Below the pieces are notes generated by a model that worked only from the letters and a program-made list of their open reading frames with translations, was not told the origin of the DNA and did no database searches. A stretch of 64,000 bases of DNA from Betaproteobacteria bacterium Ga0077526 (GTDB taxonomy: Bacteria; Pseudomonadota; Gammaproteobacteria; Burkholderiales; Ga0077523), in NCBI GenBank assembly GCA_001464765.1, contig LNDV01000018.1:1-64000 (forward strand), written 5' to 3'. Both the position numbers and the translations under genes were made by a program. Positions 32,944-40,422 of this stretch are shown in pieces. The number at the start of each line of letters is the position of its first letter. Position 1 is the first letter of the stretch.

Positions 32944-33255
32944 GGTCATTCCTCCCGCCGATTGGGCGCGTGTCCTGGCATTCGACACCGCCACGGGCAG
33001 TGTAGCCCGGATGCCATGCGCATTCGTAGTCCGCAGAACCTCATATGGACGGGGATCGACATCCGTGCGAACGTTATCGGAACGCTCCCGCAACCGTAGC
33101 CGCCTGGCGACACCGGAGAGGTGGCGCGGGCTTCGGTCAACGCACATCTTGCCGATATCGAGTCACACCAGCGGCCATGGCCGCGGCATCCTGACAGCAT
33201 GCCGGCATGTCGCGCCGGCACGAGCGCACTCCCATCAACACCCAGGAATACCGTC
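32944..33255. promoter_or_regulatory. Divergent intergenic region, hydrolase / lipoprotein
   Basis: 312 bp without a gene. It contains a degenerate REP-like core (GTAGCCCGGATGCC near 33003), an exact 14-bp palindrome GCGGCCATGGCCGC (33171-33184) and CATGCCGGCATG (33198-33209). Promoters for both flanking genes are expected here, but none is clear enough to name. Confidence 0.4.
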
Positions 33256-34350
33256 ATGCCCAGCAAGCTCCTACCGCTCCTTCCCCTCGCCCTCGTCGCC
33301 GCCGGCTGTGCGTCGGGCCCGGAACCCGACACCACGCCCGCCGTCCCCACAGCCGTGCTCGAGTCGACCTTCACGAGTGACGGCATCAAGGGGTTCGTCC
33401 CGATGGCGGGCACGAACAAGACCTTCACCCGGGCGGACATGCGCCGGGAAGACTCCACGCTCAAGGGCACCGGCACCGTCACGCGTTTCCTGGTGGGCAA
33501 CAAGGAAGAGGGCCGCATCGAGCGCCTGGACCGCAAGCTCGTCTGGACGCTCGACGTGCCCGAAAAAACCTATGTCGAGTGCCCCATCACCGGGTGCCCG
33601 CTGCCGCAGGGCATGAAGCCGACCGCTGCCGAGCCCGCAAAGCCCGCGGACAAGCCCTCCGCGCCGCCCGAATGCACGGCGAAGGTGACGAAATCGGAGC
33701 TCAAGGTCACGCCCACGGGTCAGAAGAGCAACATCAACGGTTTCGACACCGAGCAGTACCAGGTGTCGTGGATCGTCGCCGTGTCGGATCCGAAGGCGCG
33801 CACGACCACGAGCAAGGTCGCGATCGACATGTGGACCACCGCCATCACCCCGGAGATGCGCGAGGCCGTCGCGATGGAGGAAGCCTATGCCAAGGCGTTC
33901 GCCGCGGAAATGCTCGCAGGCAAGGGCGGAGCGGGTGTCGCCCCGGTCGTGCCGGCGGAGGCCCTCAGGATGATGGAAACCTACCTCGCGACCATCCTCG
34001 GCTCCGTGGACACCTCGGCCTTCATGAAGGCCGGCAAGGAGATGGACAAGATCAAGGGCTACCCGATCCGCAAGACCCTGACCTGGGACATGAAGGGCGA
34101 CGCCTGCGCCGACCAGAAGCCCCAGCAGGCCGAGGAAGCGGAGACCGAGTCCATCCCCACCAGCGGCGGCGACATCATCTCGACGATCACCTCCTACTTC
34201 ATCAAGAAGGAATCCAAGCGCACGGCGCAGGAGATGGAAGGCAAGCCGATCCTGTCGTTCACGACCGAAGTGAAGTCCTTCCGGGTGGAACCGGTGCGTG
34301 ACTCGACCTTCGTCGTGCCGAAGAACTTCAAGCAGGTGAAGACGAAGTAG
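33256..34350 (+). CDS. Lipoprotein of unknown function
   Basis: 364 residues from the ATG at 33256. A lipoprotein signal with lipobox LVAAGC places the lipidated Cys near residue 18. A Pro/Thr-rich linker follows, then two beta-rich segments separated by a Pro/Lys/Ala-rich hinge (PTAAEPAKPADKPSAPP). A CPITGCPLP motif sits before the hinge and a single Cys (GDACAD) near the end. No family recognised. A strong hairpin (34388-34417) follows the stop. Confidence 0.8.
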   Translation: MPSKLLPLLPLALVAAGCASGPEPDTTPAVPTAVLESTFTSDGIKGFVPMAGTNKTFTRADMRREDSTLKGTGTVTRFLVGNKEEGRIERLDRKLVWTLDVPEKTYVECPITGCPLPQGMKPTAAEPAKPADKPSAPPECTAKVTKSELKVTPTGQKSNINGFDTEQYQVSWIVAVSDPKARTTTSKVAIDMWTTAITPEMREAVAMEEAYAKAFAAEMLAGKGGAGVAPVVPAEALRMMETYLATILGSVDTSAFMKAGKEMDKIKGYPIRKTLTWDMKGDACADQKPQQAEEAETESIPTSGGDIISTITSYFIKKESKRTAQEMEGKPILSFTTEVKSFRVEPVRDSTFVVPKNFKQVKTK

Positions 34351-34387
34351 TCACGCGCCGCGGCCGTGGTTCCCGTCCCCGACGGAC

Positions 34388-34417
34388 CCGCACGGGACGC
34401 ATCTTCGTCCCGTGCGG
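34388..34417 (+). terminator. Terminator-like hairpin after the lipoprotein gene
   Basis: CCGCACGGGAC and GTCCCGTGCGG form a perfect 11-bp stem around an 8-base loop. No T-tract follows, so intrinsic termination is uncertain. It isolates the lipoprotein gene from the riboswitch promoter downstream. Confidence 0.5.
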
Positions 34418-34442
34418 CCCTCGCCCCGGCCGCCCCTTCCCC

Positions 34443-34472
34443 TTGACGCAGGACAACCCCACGGCTTAGTCT
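34443..34472 (+). promoter_or_regulatory. Putative sigma-70 promoter of the B12 riboswitch operon
   Basis: TTGACG (34443-34448) with TAGTCT 18 bases downstream (34467-34472) would start transcription just before the riboswitch. The -10 is weak; placement rests mostly on position. Confidence 0.4.
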
Positions 34473-34479
34473 TCCGACC

Positions 34480-34676
34480 GTCAGGTGCCTGCGCCCTTCC
34501 GGTGCGCGGGTGAAACGGGAAGTTCGGTGAGTGCTCGGCATCCAGGATGCCGATTGCAATTCCGGCGCTGCCCCCGCAACGGTAAGCGAGCGGCGCGACC
34601 CCTTCTGCCACTGTGCAACTGCATGGGAAGGCGGGTCGTGCAGCAGTACTCGCAAGCCCGGAGACCGGCCTGATGT
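34480..34676 (+). ncRNA. Cobalamin (B12) riboswitch
   Basis: The segment carries the conserved cobalamin-riboswitch blocks in order: GTCAGGTGCC (34480), GGGTGAAACGGGAA followed by TCGGTG, GCTGCCCCCGCAACGGTAAG (from 34567), GCCACTG (34607) and AAGCCCGGAGACCGGCCTGA (34653). These match the adenosylcobalamin-binding aptamer, including the B12 box. It sits in the 5' leader of the PEP-CTERM / DUF4465 / TonB-receptor operon and should switch it off when B12 is plentiful. A leader of about 180 bp separates it from the first start codon. Confidence 0.93.
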
Positions 34677-34857
34677 CGGTCCGCTCACGCGGGCCACGAA
34701 GCACCGATTGCTGCGGTGGGCGGCAAGGCGGTGGCGATCCGCATCGCCCGGCCTCTCCGCATTGCCGGCCCTTCGATCCTCACCCCCTGTCCCGCACGCA
34801 ACGGTGTTTTCACGTCGTGCCGTCCGATCTGCCCAGGTCGCACGGAGGGGAGACATC

Positions 34858-35667
34858 ATGTATCGCAACATCGTGCTTGGCGCGATCGCTCTGCTGGGGG
34901 CAGGCGTCGCGCAGGCGGGGCCCTACGCGCCCGCCGCCGGTCAGCCCGGCTCCACCGCTATCCCGATGAGTTCCAGTGCCATCGCCGGCTGGGCCACCAA
35001 GTTCAGCGCCTACACGCCTGGAACCAACGCCTCGGCGCCGTTCATCGACCCTAACGAGGCGCTCGGCCCCGCCACCGGCGTCCCCACGGAAGTCGTATCG
35101 CTCGGAGATGGCGGCAGCATCGTTCTCTCCTTCGCCACGCCCATCGCCAACGGGCCCGGCGCCGACTTCGCGGTGTTCGAGAACAGCTTCGGTGACACCT
35201 TCCTGGAAGTCGCTTTCGTCGACGTCTCGTCGGACGGCACCAACTTCTACCGCTTCCCGAACTTCTCGCTGACGGCCAACCCCGTCCCGGCATTCGGCAC
35301 GCTGGACCCGACCAATCTTGACGGGCTCGCGGGCAAGTACCGGGGCGGCTTCGGTACGCCCTTCGATCTCGAGACGCTGAGCGCCGTTCCGACACTAAAC
35401 GTCAACCGCATCACGCACATCCGCATCGTCGATGTGCTCGGCGACGGTTCCGTGAAGGACAGCCTGGGGCGCCCGATCTACGACCCGACGCCCACGCAGA
35501 TGAGCGGCGGCTTCGATCTCGACGCCGTCGGCGCGATGTACCTCACGGCCGCGCCCGTGCCCGAACCGTCCACGCTCTGGATGCTGGTGGCCGGCGCCGT
35601 CCTGCTGCCCCTCGGTGCCCGCCATGCGCGCAACCGCGCCCGTGGCGGCAACGGCACTGCCGCCTGA
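34858..35667 (+). CDS. PEP-CTERM surface protein in a B12-regulated operon
   Basis: 269 residues from the ATG at 34858, preceded by GGAGGGGA; the frame is open further upstream but that part lies over the riboswitch. A signal peptide (IVLGAIALLGAGVAQA) ends near residue 19. The body is beta-rich with FIDPNEALGPATG, GGSIVLSFATPIANGPGADF and VFENSFGDTFLEVAFV, a pattern I recall from cell-surface proteins of cobalamin loci. The C-terminus VPEPSTLWMLVAGAVLLPLG plus basic residues is a PEP-CTERM sorting signal, handled by an exosortase not in this window. Likely role: surface capture of corrinoids (inference from riboswitch and receptor). Confidence 0.85.
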   Translation: MYRNIVLGAIALLGAGVAQAGPYAPAAGQPGSTAIPMSSSAIAGWATKFSAYTPGTNASAPFIDPNEALGPATGVPTEVVSLGDGGSIVLSFATPIANGPGADFAVFENSFGDTFLEVAFVDVSSDGTNFYRFPNFSLTANPVPAFGTLDPTNLDGLAGKYRGGFGTPFDLETLSAVPTLNVNRITHIRIVDVLGDGSVKDSLGRPIYDPTPTQMSGGFDLDAVGAMYLTAAPVPEPSTLWMLVAGAVLLPLGARHARNRARGGNGTAA

Positions 35668-35697
35668 CGCACTCCCCCACAAGACAAGGACGAGACC

Positions 35698-36486
35698 ATG
35701 ACTTCCATCAAGCGCTGGATCGCCGCCTCGGCGGTGTTCGCGACGAGCCTGCCCGCCCTGGCCGCCGTCACGACGTTCGAAGACCTGACGCCGGGCCCGA
35801 ACGGCTACTACGCTCCCGGCGCGACCAGCACGTTCACGAGCGGCGCGGCGACCTTCAACTACGAGTTCTCCGACTTCGGCGGCGGCTGCTGCTGGTCGGG
35901 TTGGGCCTACTCCAGCAAGACGGACACCACCGACGGCACCTTCAATAACCAGTACAGCGCCTTTCCGGGCAGCGGCCACAACGGCTCGTCCCAGTACGGC
36001 ATCGCGTACCTCGGCGGGACAGCGCCGGTCATCACCTTCGCCGCGCCGGTGATCGTCGAGTCCGCCTACTTCGCCAACACGACCTATGCCGCGCTCTCCA
36101 TGCTGAACGGCGACGGCTTCGCCAAGAAATTCGGCGGGGTGACCGGCAATGATCCGGATTTCTTCACCCTGACCATCATCGGCCGCAACGCGGCCAATGC
36201 CATGACGGGCAGCCTAACGGTTTCGCTCGCCGACTACCGTTCGCCGGCGAGCGTCGGCGACTTCATCATCTCCAGCTGGCTCAAGACCGATCTCGCCAGC
36301 CTCGGGGCGGTGAGTTCTCTCCACTTCGAGCTCGCCTCGTCCGATTCCGGGCCGTTCGGCATCAACACGCCGGCGTACTTCGCGATGGACAACCTCACGG
36401 TGGCCGCGGTACCGGAGCCGGGCACGTACGCCATGCTCGCCATTGGCCTTGCCCTGCTGGCGCCTGCGGCCCGGCGCCGTCGCTGA
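35698..36486 (+). CDS. DUF4465-like PEP-CTERM protein in a B12-regulated operon
   Basis: 262 residues with signal peptide (ASAVFATSLPALA) and a DUF4465-like body: TTFEDLTPGPNGYY, then a Trp/Gly segment CCWSGWAYSSKTDTTDGTFN and NQYSAFPGSGHNGSSQYGI. The C-terminus VPEPGTYAMLAIGLALLAPA with RRRR is a PEP-CTERM anchor. It starts 30 bp after the first PEP-CTERM gene and overlaps or abuts the TonB-receptor gene. DUF4465 members elsewhere often sit beside cobalamin riboswitches and BtuB-like receptors, so a corrinoid-binding surface role is likely but unproven. Confidence 0.85.
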   Translation: MTSIKRWIAASAVFATSLPALAAVTTFEDLTPGPNGYYAPGATSTFTSGAATFNYEFSDFGGGCCWSGWAYSSKTDTTDGTFNNQYSAFPGSGHNGSSQYGIAYLGGTAPVITFAAPVIVESAYFANTTYAALSMLNGDGFAKKFGGVTGNDPDFFTLTIIGRNAANAMTGSLTVSLADYRSPASVGDFIISSWLKTDLASLGAVSSLHFELASSDSGPFGINTPAYFAMDNLTVAAVPEPGTYAMLAIGLALLAPAARRRR

Positions 36487-38632
36487 CCCCGCGCCCCCAC
36501 CGGGCGCATCGGGTCGCCGGCGCCCTCATCGGCGGCCGGCAGCTTTCGCGCTTCTCCTGAGCGCGCTTCCGATTGCGGCCATCGCGGCCGGCCCGGGACG
36601 CGTTCTGGAGATGCGTGAGATCGTCGTGTCGGCTGCCGCCCCCGACGGCACGCTCCGGACCACACCTCACAGCGTCTCGATCATCACCGCCGACGACATC
36701 GAACGCTCCACGGCGATCACTGTGGGCGAACTGCTCGCCCGCGAACCCAACCTCAATCTGCAGAGCTACTTCGGCGGCGACAAGCGCGCCACCATCGACA
36801 TCCGTGGCATGGGTGCCGCCGCCGGCAGCAACGTGCTCGTGATGGTCGACGGCGTTCGCCAGAACGAGTCGGACCTCTCCGGGGCGGATCTCTCGTCGAT
36901 TCCGCTCTCGCAGATCGAACGCATCGAGATCCTCCGCGGCGGTGGTGCCGTCCGGTACGGCAATGGCGCGGTAGGCGGGGTGATCGACATCCGCACGAAG
37001 CGGGGCGTCGGCAAGGGTCCGCAATTCGAGGCGTCCGCCCGGCGGGAGTCCTACAATACCAATGCCCTGCGCGTATCCGGCGCCACGCGGATCGGCGCGG
37101 TCGAACTGCGCCTGGACGGGCAGCGATTCGACACCGATGGTTTCCGGGCAAACGGCGACGTGTCCGCGCGCGACGCAGCGGCATCCGTGCGCGTCTCGCC
37201 CACGGGGCGGTTCTCGTTCCTCGACTTGTATGGCCGCGTCGCGATCCACCAGGACACGTCGGGTCTGCCCGGACCGGTGAGCGCTGCCGCTTTCGCGTCG
37301 GGCACGGCGGGCCGGCGGGCGACCTCCAATCCTCACGACGAAAGCCGGACGGACGACCGGCGATTCACACTGGGCGGTCAGGCCGACCTCGGGGCTGCCG
37401 GCCTCTTGGAACTGCGGTGGCACTACCGCGATCGAGAGAACCCTTTCGTGCTCGGCTTCAATCCGTCGATCCCGCTGGCGAACCAGCGCTCGGCCATCGA
37501 CTCCCGGCGCCAGGAAGTGCAGCTTCGCTACAGCCGCGCCTATGCCGCTTTCGGCCGGAGCCACGACTTCAACGCCGGGCTCGAGATGTTCTCGGCCGAC
37601 TACGCGCGCACGGAGAACGGTCAGTCGATCCTGGACGTGTCCACGCGACGTGCCGGTACGGTCGCTTCCGGGGCGATGTTCGCCGCAACGACAGTGCGCG
37701 CAACCGACACCCTCTCGCTCATGGGCGGGCTCCGGGTGGACCGGTTCGACACCCGGGCCGACGATACCCGCTTCACCAGCGGCGACTGCCGGACCGTGAA
37801 CGACACCACGCTGGTCGACGTGGATCCCGGTCCGGGCGTGGTGCTCGTGCCCGTGCCGATCGTCCGGCAGGTCGACTGCGTGAACGCCTATCGGCGGCAG
37901 GCCACGCAGGGCGGCACGTGGCGCAATCACGCCCTCGAACTCGGCCTGACCTGGCAGGCCCGCGAAACGCTCACGACCTTCGCCAGCGTCACGAGGCATT
38001 TCCGCAATCCGAACGTCGACGAGCTTCTGCTCGCCACCACGGACCTGCGGCCGCAACGGGGCCTGACCTTCGAGACCGGGATGCGTCATTCGGTGAGCGA
38101 CTCGCTGGAGTGGTCCGCGGCGCTGTTTCTCATGCGGGTCCGGGACGAGGTGTTCTTCGGGGCGGACGCGCTCGGCAACGTGAGCCTCAACCGCAATCTC
38201 GCGGAACCCACGCGTCGGATCGGCGGCGAGGCCGAACTGCGATGGCGCGTGACGCCTTCGATTGCCGTGCGGGCCAGCGGCGGCTATGTGATTCCCAAAC
38301 TGGGCAACCAGGGCACCGACCTGCCGCTCGTCCCGCGGGTGACGGCCTCGGCCGAGGTGGAGTGGTCACAGCCAGCAGGTGTGCGCTGGGCGCTGGGTGC
38401 GCGGCACGTGGGACCGCGCTTCGACGGCAACGACTTCAGCAATCGGGACTTCCCGAGACTGCCCTCCTACACGGTCTGGGACGCCTCCGTCAGAATCGAC
38501 TACGGCAAGTTCCAGTTCTCGGCCGGCATCCGCAACCTGTTCGATCGCGCCTACGCGACCATCGCCTACAGCGGCGGCCTCTACCCGATGCCCGAACGCA
38601 ACGCGTTCGTCGCGGTTCGCTGGACGCCCTGA
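36443..38632 (+). CDS. BtuB-like TonB-dependent outer-membrane receptor
   Basis: Up to 729 residues. Signal-like segment AAFALLLSALPIAAIAA; a TonB-box-like stretch (EMREIVVSAA); a plug domain with SVSIITADDI, IDIRGMG, LVMVDGVRQNE and IERIEILRGGGAVRYGNGA; then a beta-barrel ending NLFDRAYATIAYSGGLYPMP and a terminal aromatic strand (FVAVRWTP). It is last in the riboswitch operon, so cobalamin or another corrinoid is the likely cargo, imported by TonB energy. The start is uncertain: the only start before the signal segment is a TTG at 36443, overlapping the DUF4465 gene by 44 bp. An ATG at 36611 would remove the signal peptide. Confidence 0.85.
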   Translation: MALPCWRLRPGAVADPAPPPGASGRRRPHRRPAAFALLLSALPIAAIAAGPGRVLEMREIVVSAAAPDGTLRTTPHSVSIITADDIERSTAITVGELLAREPNLNLQSYFGGDKRATIDIRGMGAAAGSNVLVMVDGVRQNESDLSGADLSSIPLSQIERIEILRGGGAVRYGNGAVGGVIDIRTKRGVGKGPQFEASARRESYNTNALRVSGATRIGAVELRLDGQRFDTDGFRANGDVSARDAAASVRVSPTGRFSFLDLYGRVAIHQDTSGLPGPVSAAAFASGTAGRRATSNPHDESRTDDRRFTLGGQADLGAAGLLELRWHYRDRENPFVLGFNPSIPLANQRSAIDSRRQEVQLRYSRAYAAFGRSHDFNAGLEMFSADYARTENGQSILDVSTRRAGTVASGAMFAATTVRATDTLSLMGGLRVDRFDTRADDTRFTSGDCRTVNDTTLVDVDPGPGVVLVPVPIVRQVDCVNAYRRQATQGGTWRNHALELGLTWQARETLTTFASVTRHFRNPNVDELLLATTDLRPQRGLTFETGMRHSVSDSLEWSAALFLMRVRDEVFFGADALGNVSLNRNLAEPTRRIGGEAELRWRVTPSIAVRASGGYVIPKLGNQGTDLPLVPRVTASAEVEWSQPAGVRWALGARHVGPRFDGNDFSNRDFPRLPSYTVWDASVRIDYGKFQFSAGIRNLFDRAYATIAYSGGLYPMPERNAFVAVRWTP

Positions 38633-38810
38633 CGCGTCAGCGGCGCCTTTATCCCGTCGCTCATCGAATCGAACGCCTTGCCGCTCTCCGGCCAAGCCGA
38701 TGTGAACGATACCGGAGCCGAGTACACTGCGCCCAGGGTTGCCTCGAGGTTCAAGGCGCGCTGCACCCAAATGCAGGACACAACGACAACGAACCAGGGA
38801 GGAGCCCACC

Positions 38811-40184
38811 GTGGCTACCACGATCACACCGCAGTTCGAGGAGGCCACCTACAAGAAGGCCGCCGCGCGTCTCATTCCGTTCCTGTTCCTCTGCTACATC
38901 GTCGCGTTTCTCGATCGCGTGAACGTGGGCTTCGCCAAGCTGCAGATGGCGAACGATCTCCAGTTCAGCGACGCGATCTACGGCTTCGGCGCCGGCATCT
39001 TCTTCATCGGCTACTTCGTCTTCGAGGTGCCGAGCAACGTCATCCTCGAGAAGGTCGGTGCGCGCATGTGGATCGCACGAATCATGATCACCTGGGGGCT
39101 CATCTCCTCGGCGTTCATGTTCACGGGCGATATCCACTGGGGTTCGATCGCCACGATGTTCCACTGCACGGACGCGCAGTTCACTTTCTACTTCCTGCGA
39201 TTCTGGCTGGGCGTGGCCGAGGCGGGCTTCTTCCCCGGCGTGATCCTCTACCTCACCTACTGGTTCCCCGGCGCCCGCCGCGCGAAGATGGTCGCCCTGT
39301 TCATGACTGCCATCGGCACGGCACAACTCGTCGGCTCCCCGGTGTCGGGCGCCATCATGCAGTTCATGGACGGGGTTCACGGCTGGCGAGGATGGCAATG
39401 GCTGTTCCTGTTGGAAGGTATTCCTTCCGTGATCATCGGCGCGCTCGTGCTGGTGATCCTGCCCAACGGCCCCAAGACCACCAAGTGGCTCACGGAAGAC
39501 GAACGCGACCTTCTCGTCCGCCGCATAGAGGAGGACAACGCCGCCAAGGGCGATCTCGGCGGCACGCACAGCTTCTCCGGCGCCTTCAAGGACGGGCGCG
39601 TGTGGGCCCTGGCGGCCGTGTACTTCGCGCTGGCGACCTGCTTCTATGCCGTAGGGTTCTGGATGCCGACGATCATCCAGGAACTCGGCATCGACAAGAA
39701 GGACCTCCTCAAGGTCGGCCTGATCAGCATGATTCCTTGGGGCGCCAGCATCGCATCGATGGTCTACTGGGGCAGTCGGTCCGATCGCACGGGCGAGCGT
39801 CGCTGGCACTGCGCCACCGGCATGCTCGTCACGATGGTGGGCCTGCTGGTGCTCGCCGTGGCGCACAAGTCGCCCGTCGTCTCGATCATCGCGCTCACCC
39901 TGATCACGTCGGGCTGGGCAGGATGCGTTGTGACATTCTGGTCTCTGCCGACGGCATTCCTGTCCGGCACCGCTGCAGCGGCGGGTATTGCCTGGATCAA
40001 TGCCGTGGGCAACCTGGGCGGCTACTTCGGCCCCGACCTCATCGGCACCATCCGGACCGCGGCAGGCGGCGCGACGGAGGCCGCGTTCTTCGCGCTCTCC
40101 GCCCTGGCGCTGGTCGGCGCGCTCATCATCATTCTGCTGCCCAAGGCGCAAACGCCGAAGCTGGCGACCGGCGTCAGAAACTGA
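38811..40184 (+). CDS. MFS transporter, anion:cation symporter type
   Basis: 457 residues from a GTG at 38811 with GGGAGGA about 9 nt upstream; an ATG at 38739 lacks a ribosome site. Twelve hydrophobic segments with ACS-family features: AFLDRVNVGFAKLQMANDL, GAGIFFIGYFVFEVPSNVIL and GVAEAGFFPGVILYLTYWFP. It is a paralogue of the transporter at 29029-30315 and probably imports an organic acid. It is followed by a hairpin and a separately transcribed glycoside hydrolase. Confidence 0.9.
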   Translation: MATTITPQFEEATYKKAAARLIPFLFLCYIVAFLDRVNVGFAKLQMANDLQFSDAIYGFGAGIFFIGYFVFEVPSNVILEKVGARMWIARIMITWGLISSAFMFTGDIHWGSIATMFHCTDAQFTFYFLRFWLGVAEAGFFPGVILYLTYWFPGARRAKMVALFMTAIGTAQLVGSPVSGAIMQFMDGVHGWRGWQWLFLLEGIPSVIIGALVLVILPNGPKTTKWLTEDERDLLVRRIEEDNAAKGDLGGTHSFSGAFKDGRVWALAAVYFALATCFYAVGFWMPTIIQELGIDKKDLLKVGLISMIPWGASIASMVYWGSRSDRTGERRWHCATGMLVTMVGLLVLAVAHKSPVVSIIALTLITSGWAGCVVTFWSLPTAFLSGTAAAAGIAWINAVGNLGGYFGPDLIGTIRTAAGGATEAAFFALSALALVGALIIILLPKAQTPKLATGVRN

Positions 40185-40190
40185 GCGGGA

Positions 40191-40221
40191 CGAGGCGCGG
40201 GCCCTTGCGGCCCGTGCCTCG
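40191..40221 (+). terminator. Hairpin after the MFS gene
   Basis: CGAGGCGCGGGCC and GGCCCGTGCCTCG pair with one mismatch around a 5-base loop, 6 bp after the MFS stop. There is no T-tract, so it may be a terminator or an mRNA 3' stabiliser. Confidence 0.45.
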
Positions 40222-40422
40222 GCAGCTCGGTACGGTACGGTCCCACCCCCATCGCCCCTTCTGCCTGAACAGGTGCGACGTCTTTCGACGACAGTTGTGC
40301 GGACCTGCCTCTTCCCCTAATCTTCAAGCGGGGCTTGGGGAAACTCGTTGCACGTCGATTTCCGGAAAGGAATCTGCGCGCCGTGAGGACGCCGTTATCG
40401 AGGGGTGCAGGGGACGTTCGCC

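Noticed and set aside
34531..34857. Upstream coding extension of the first PEP-CTERM gene
   Set aside because: The region is the cobalamin riboswitch and leader; the signal peptide and GGAGGGGA site fix the start at 34858.
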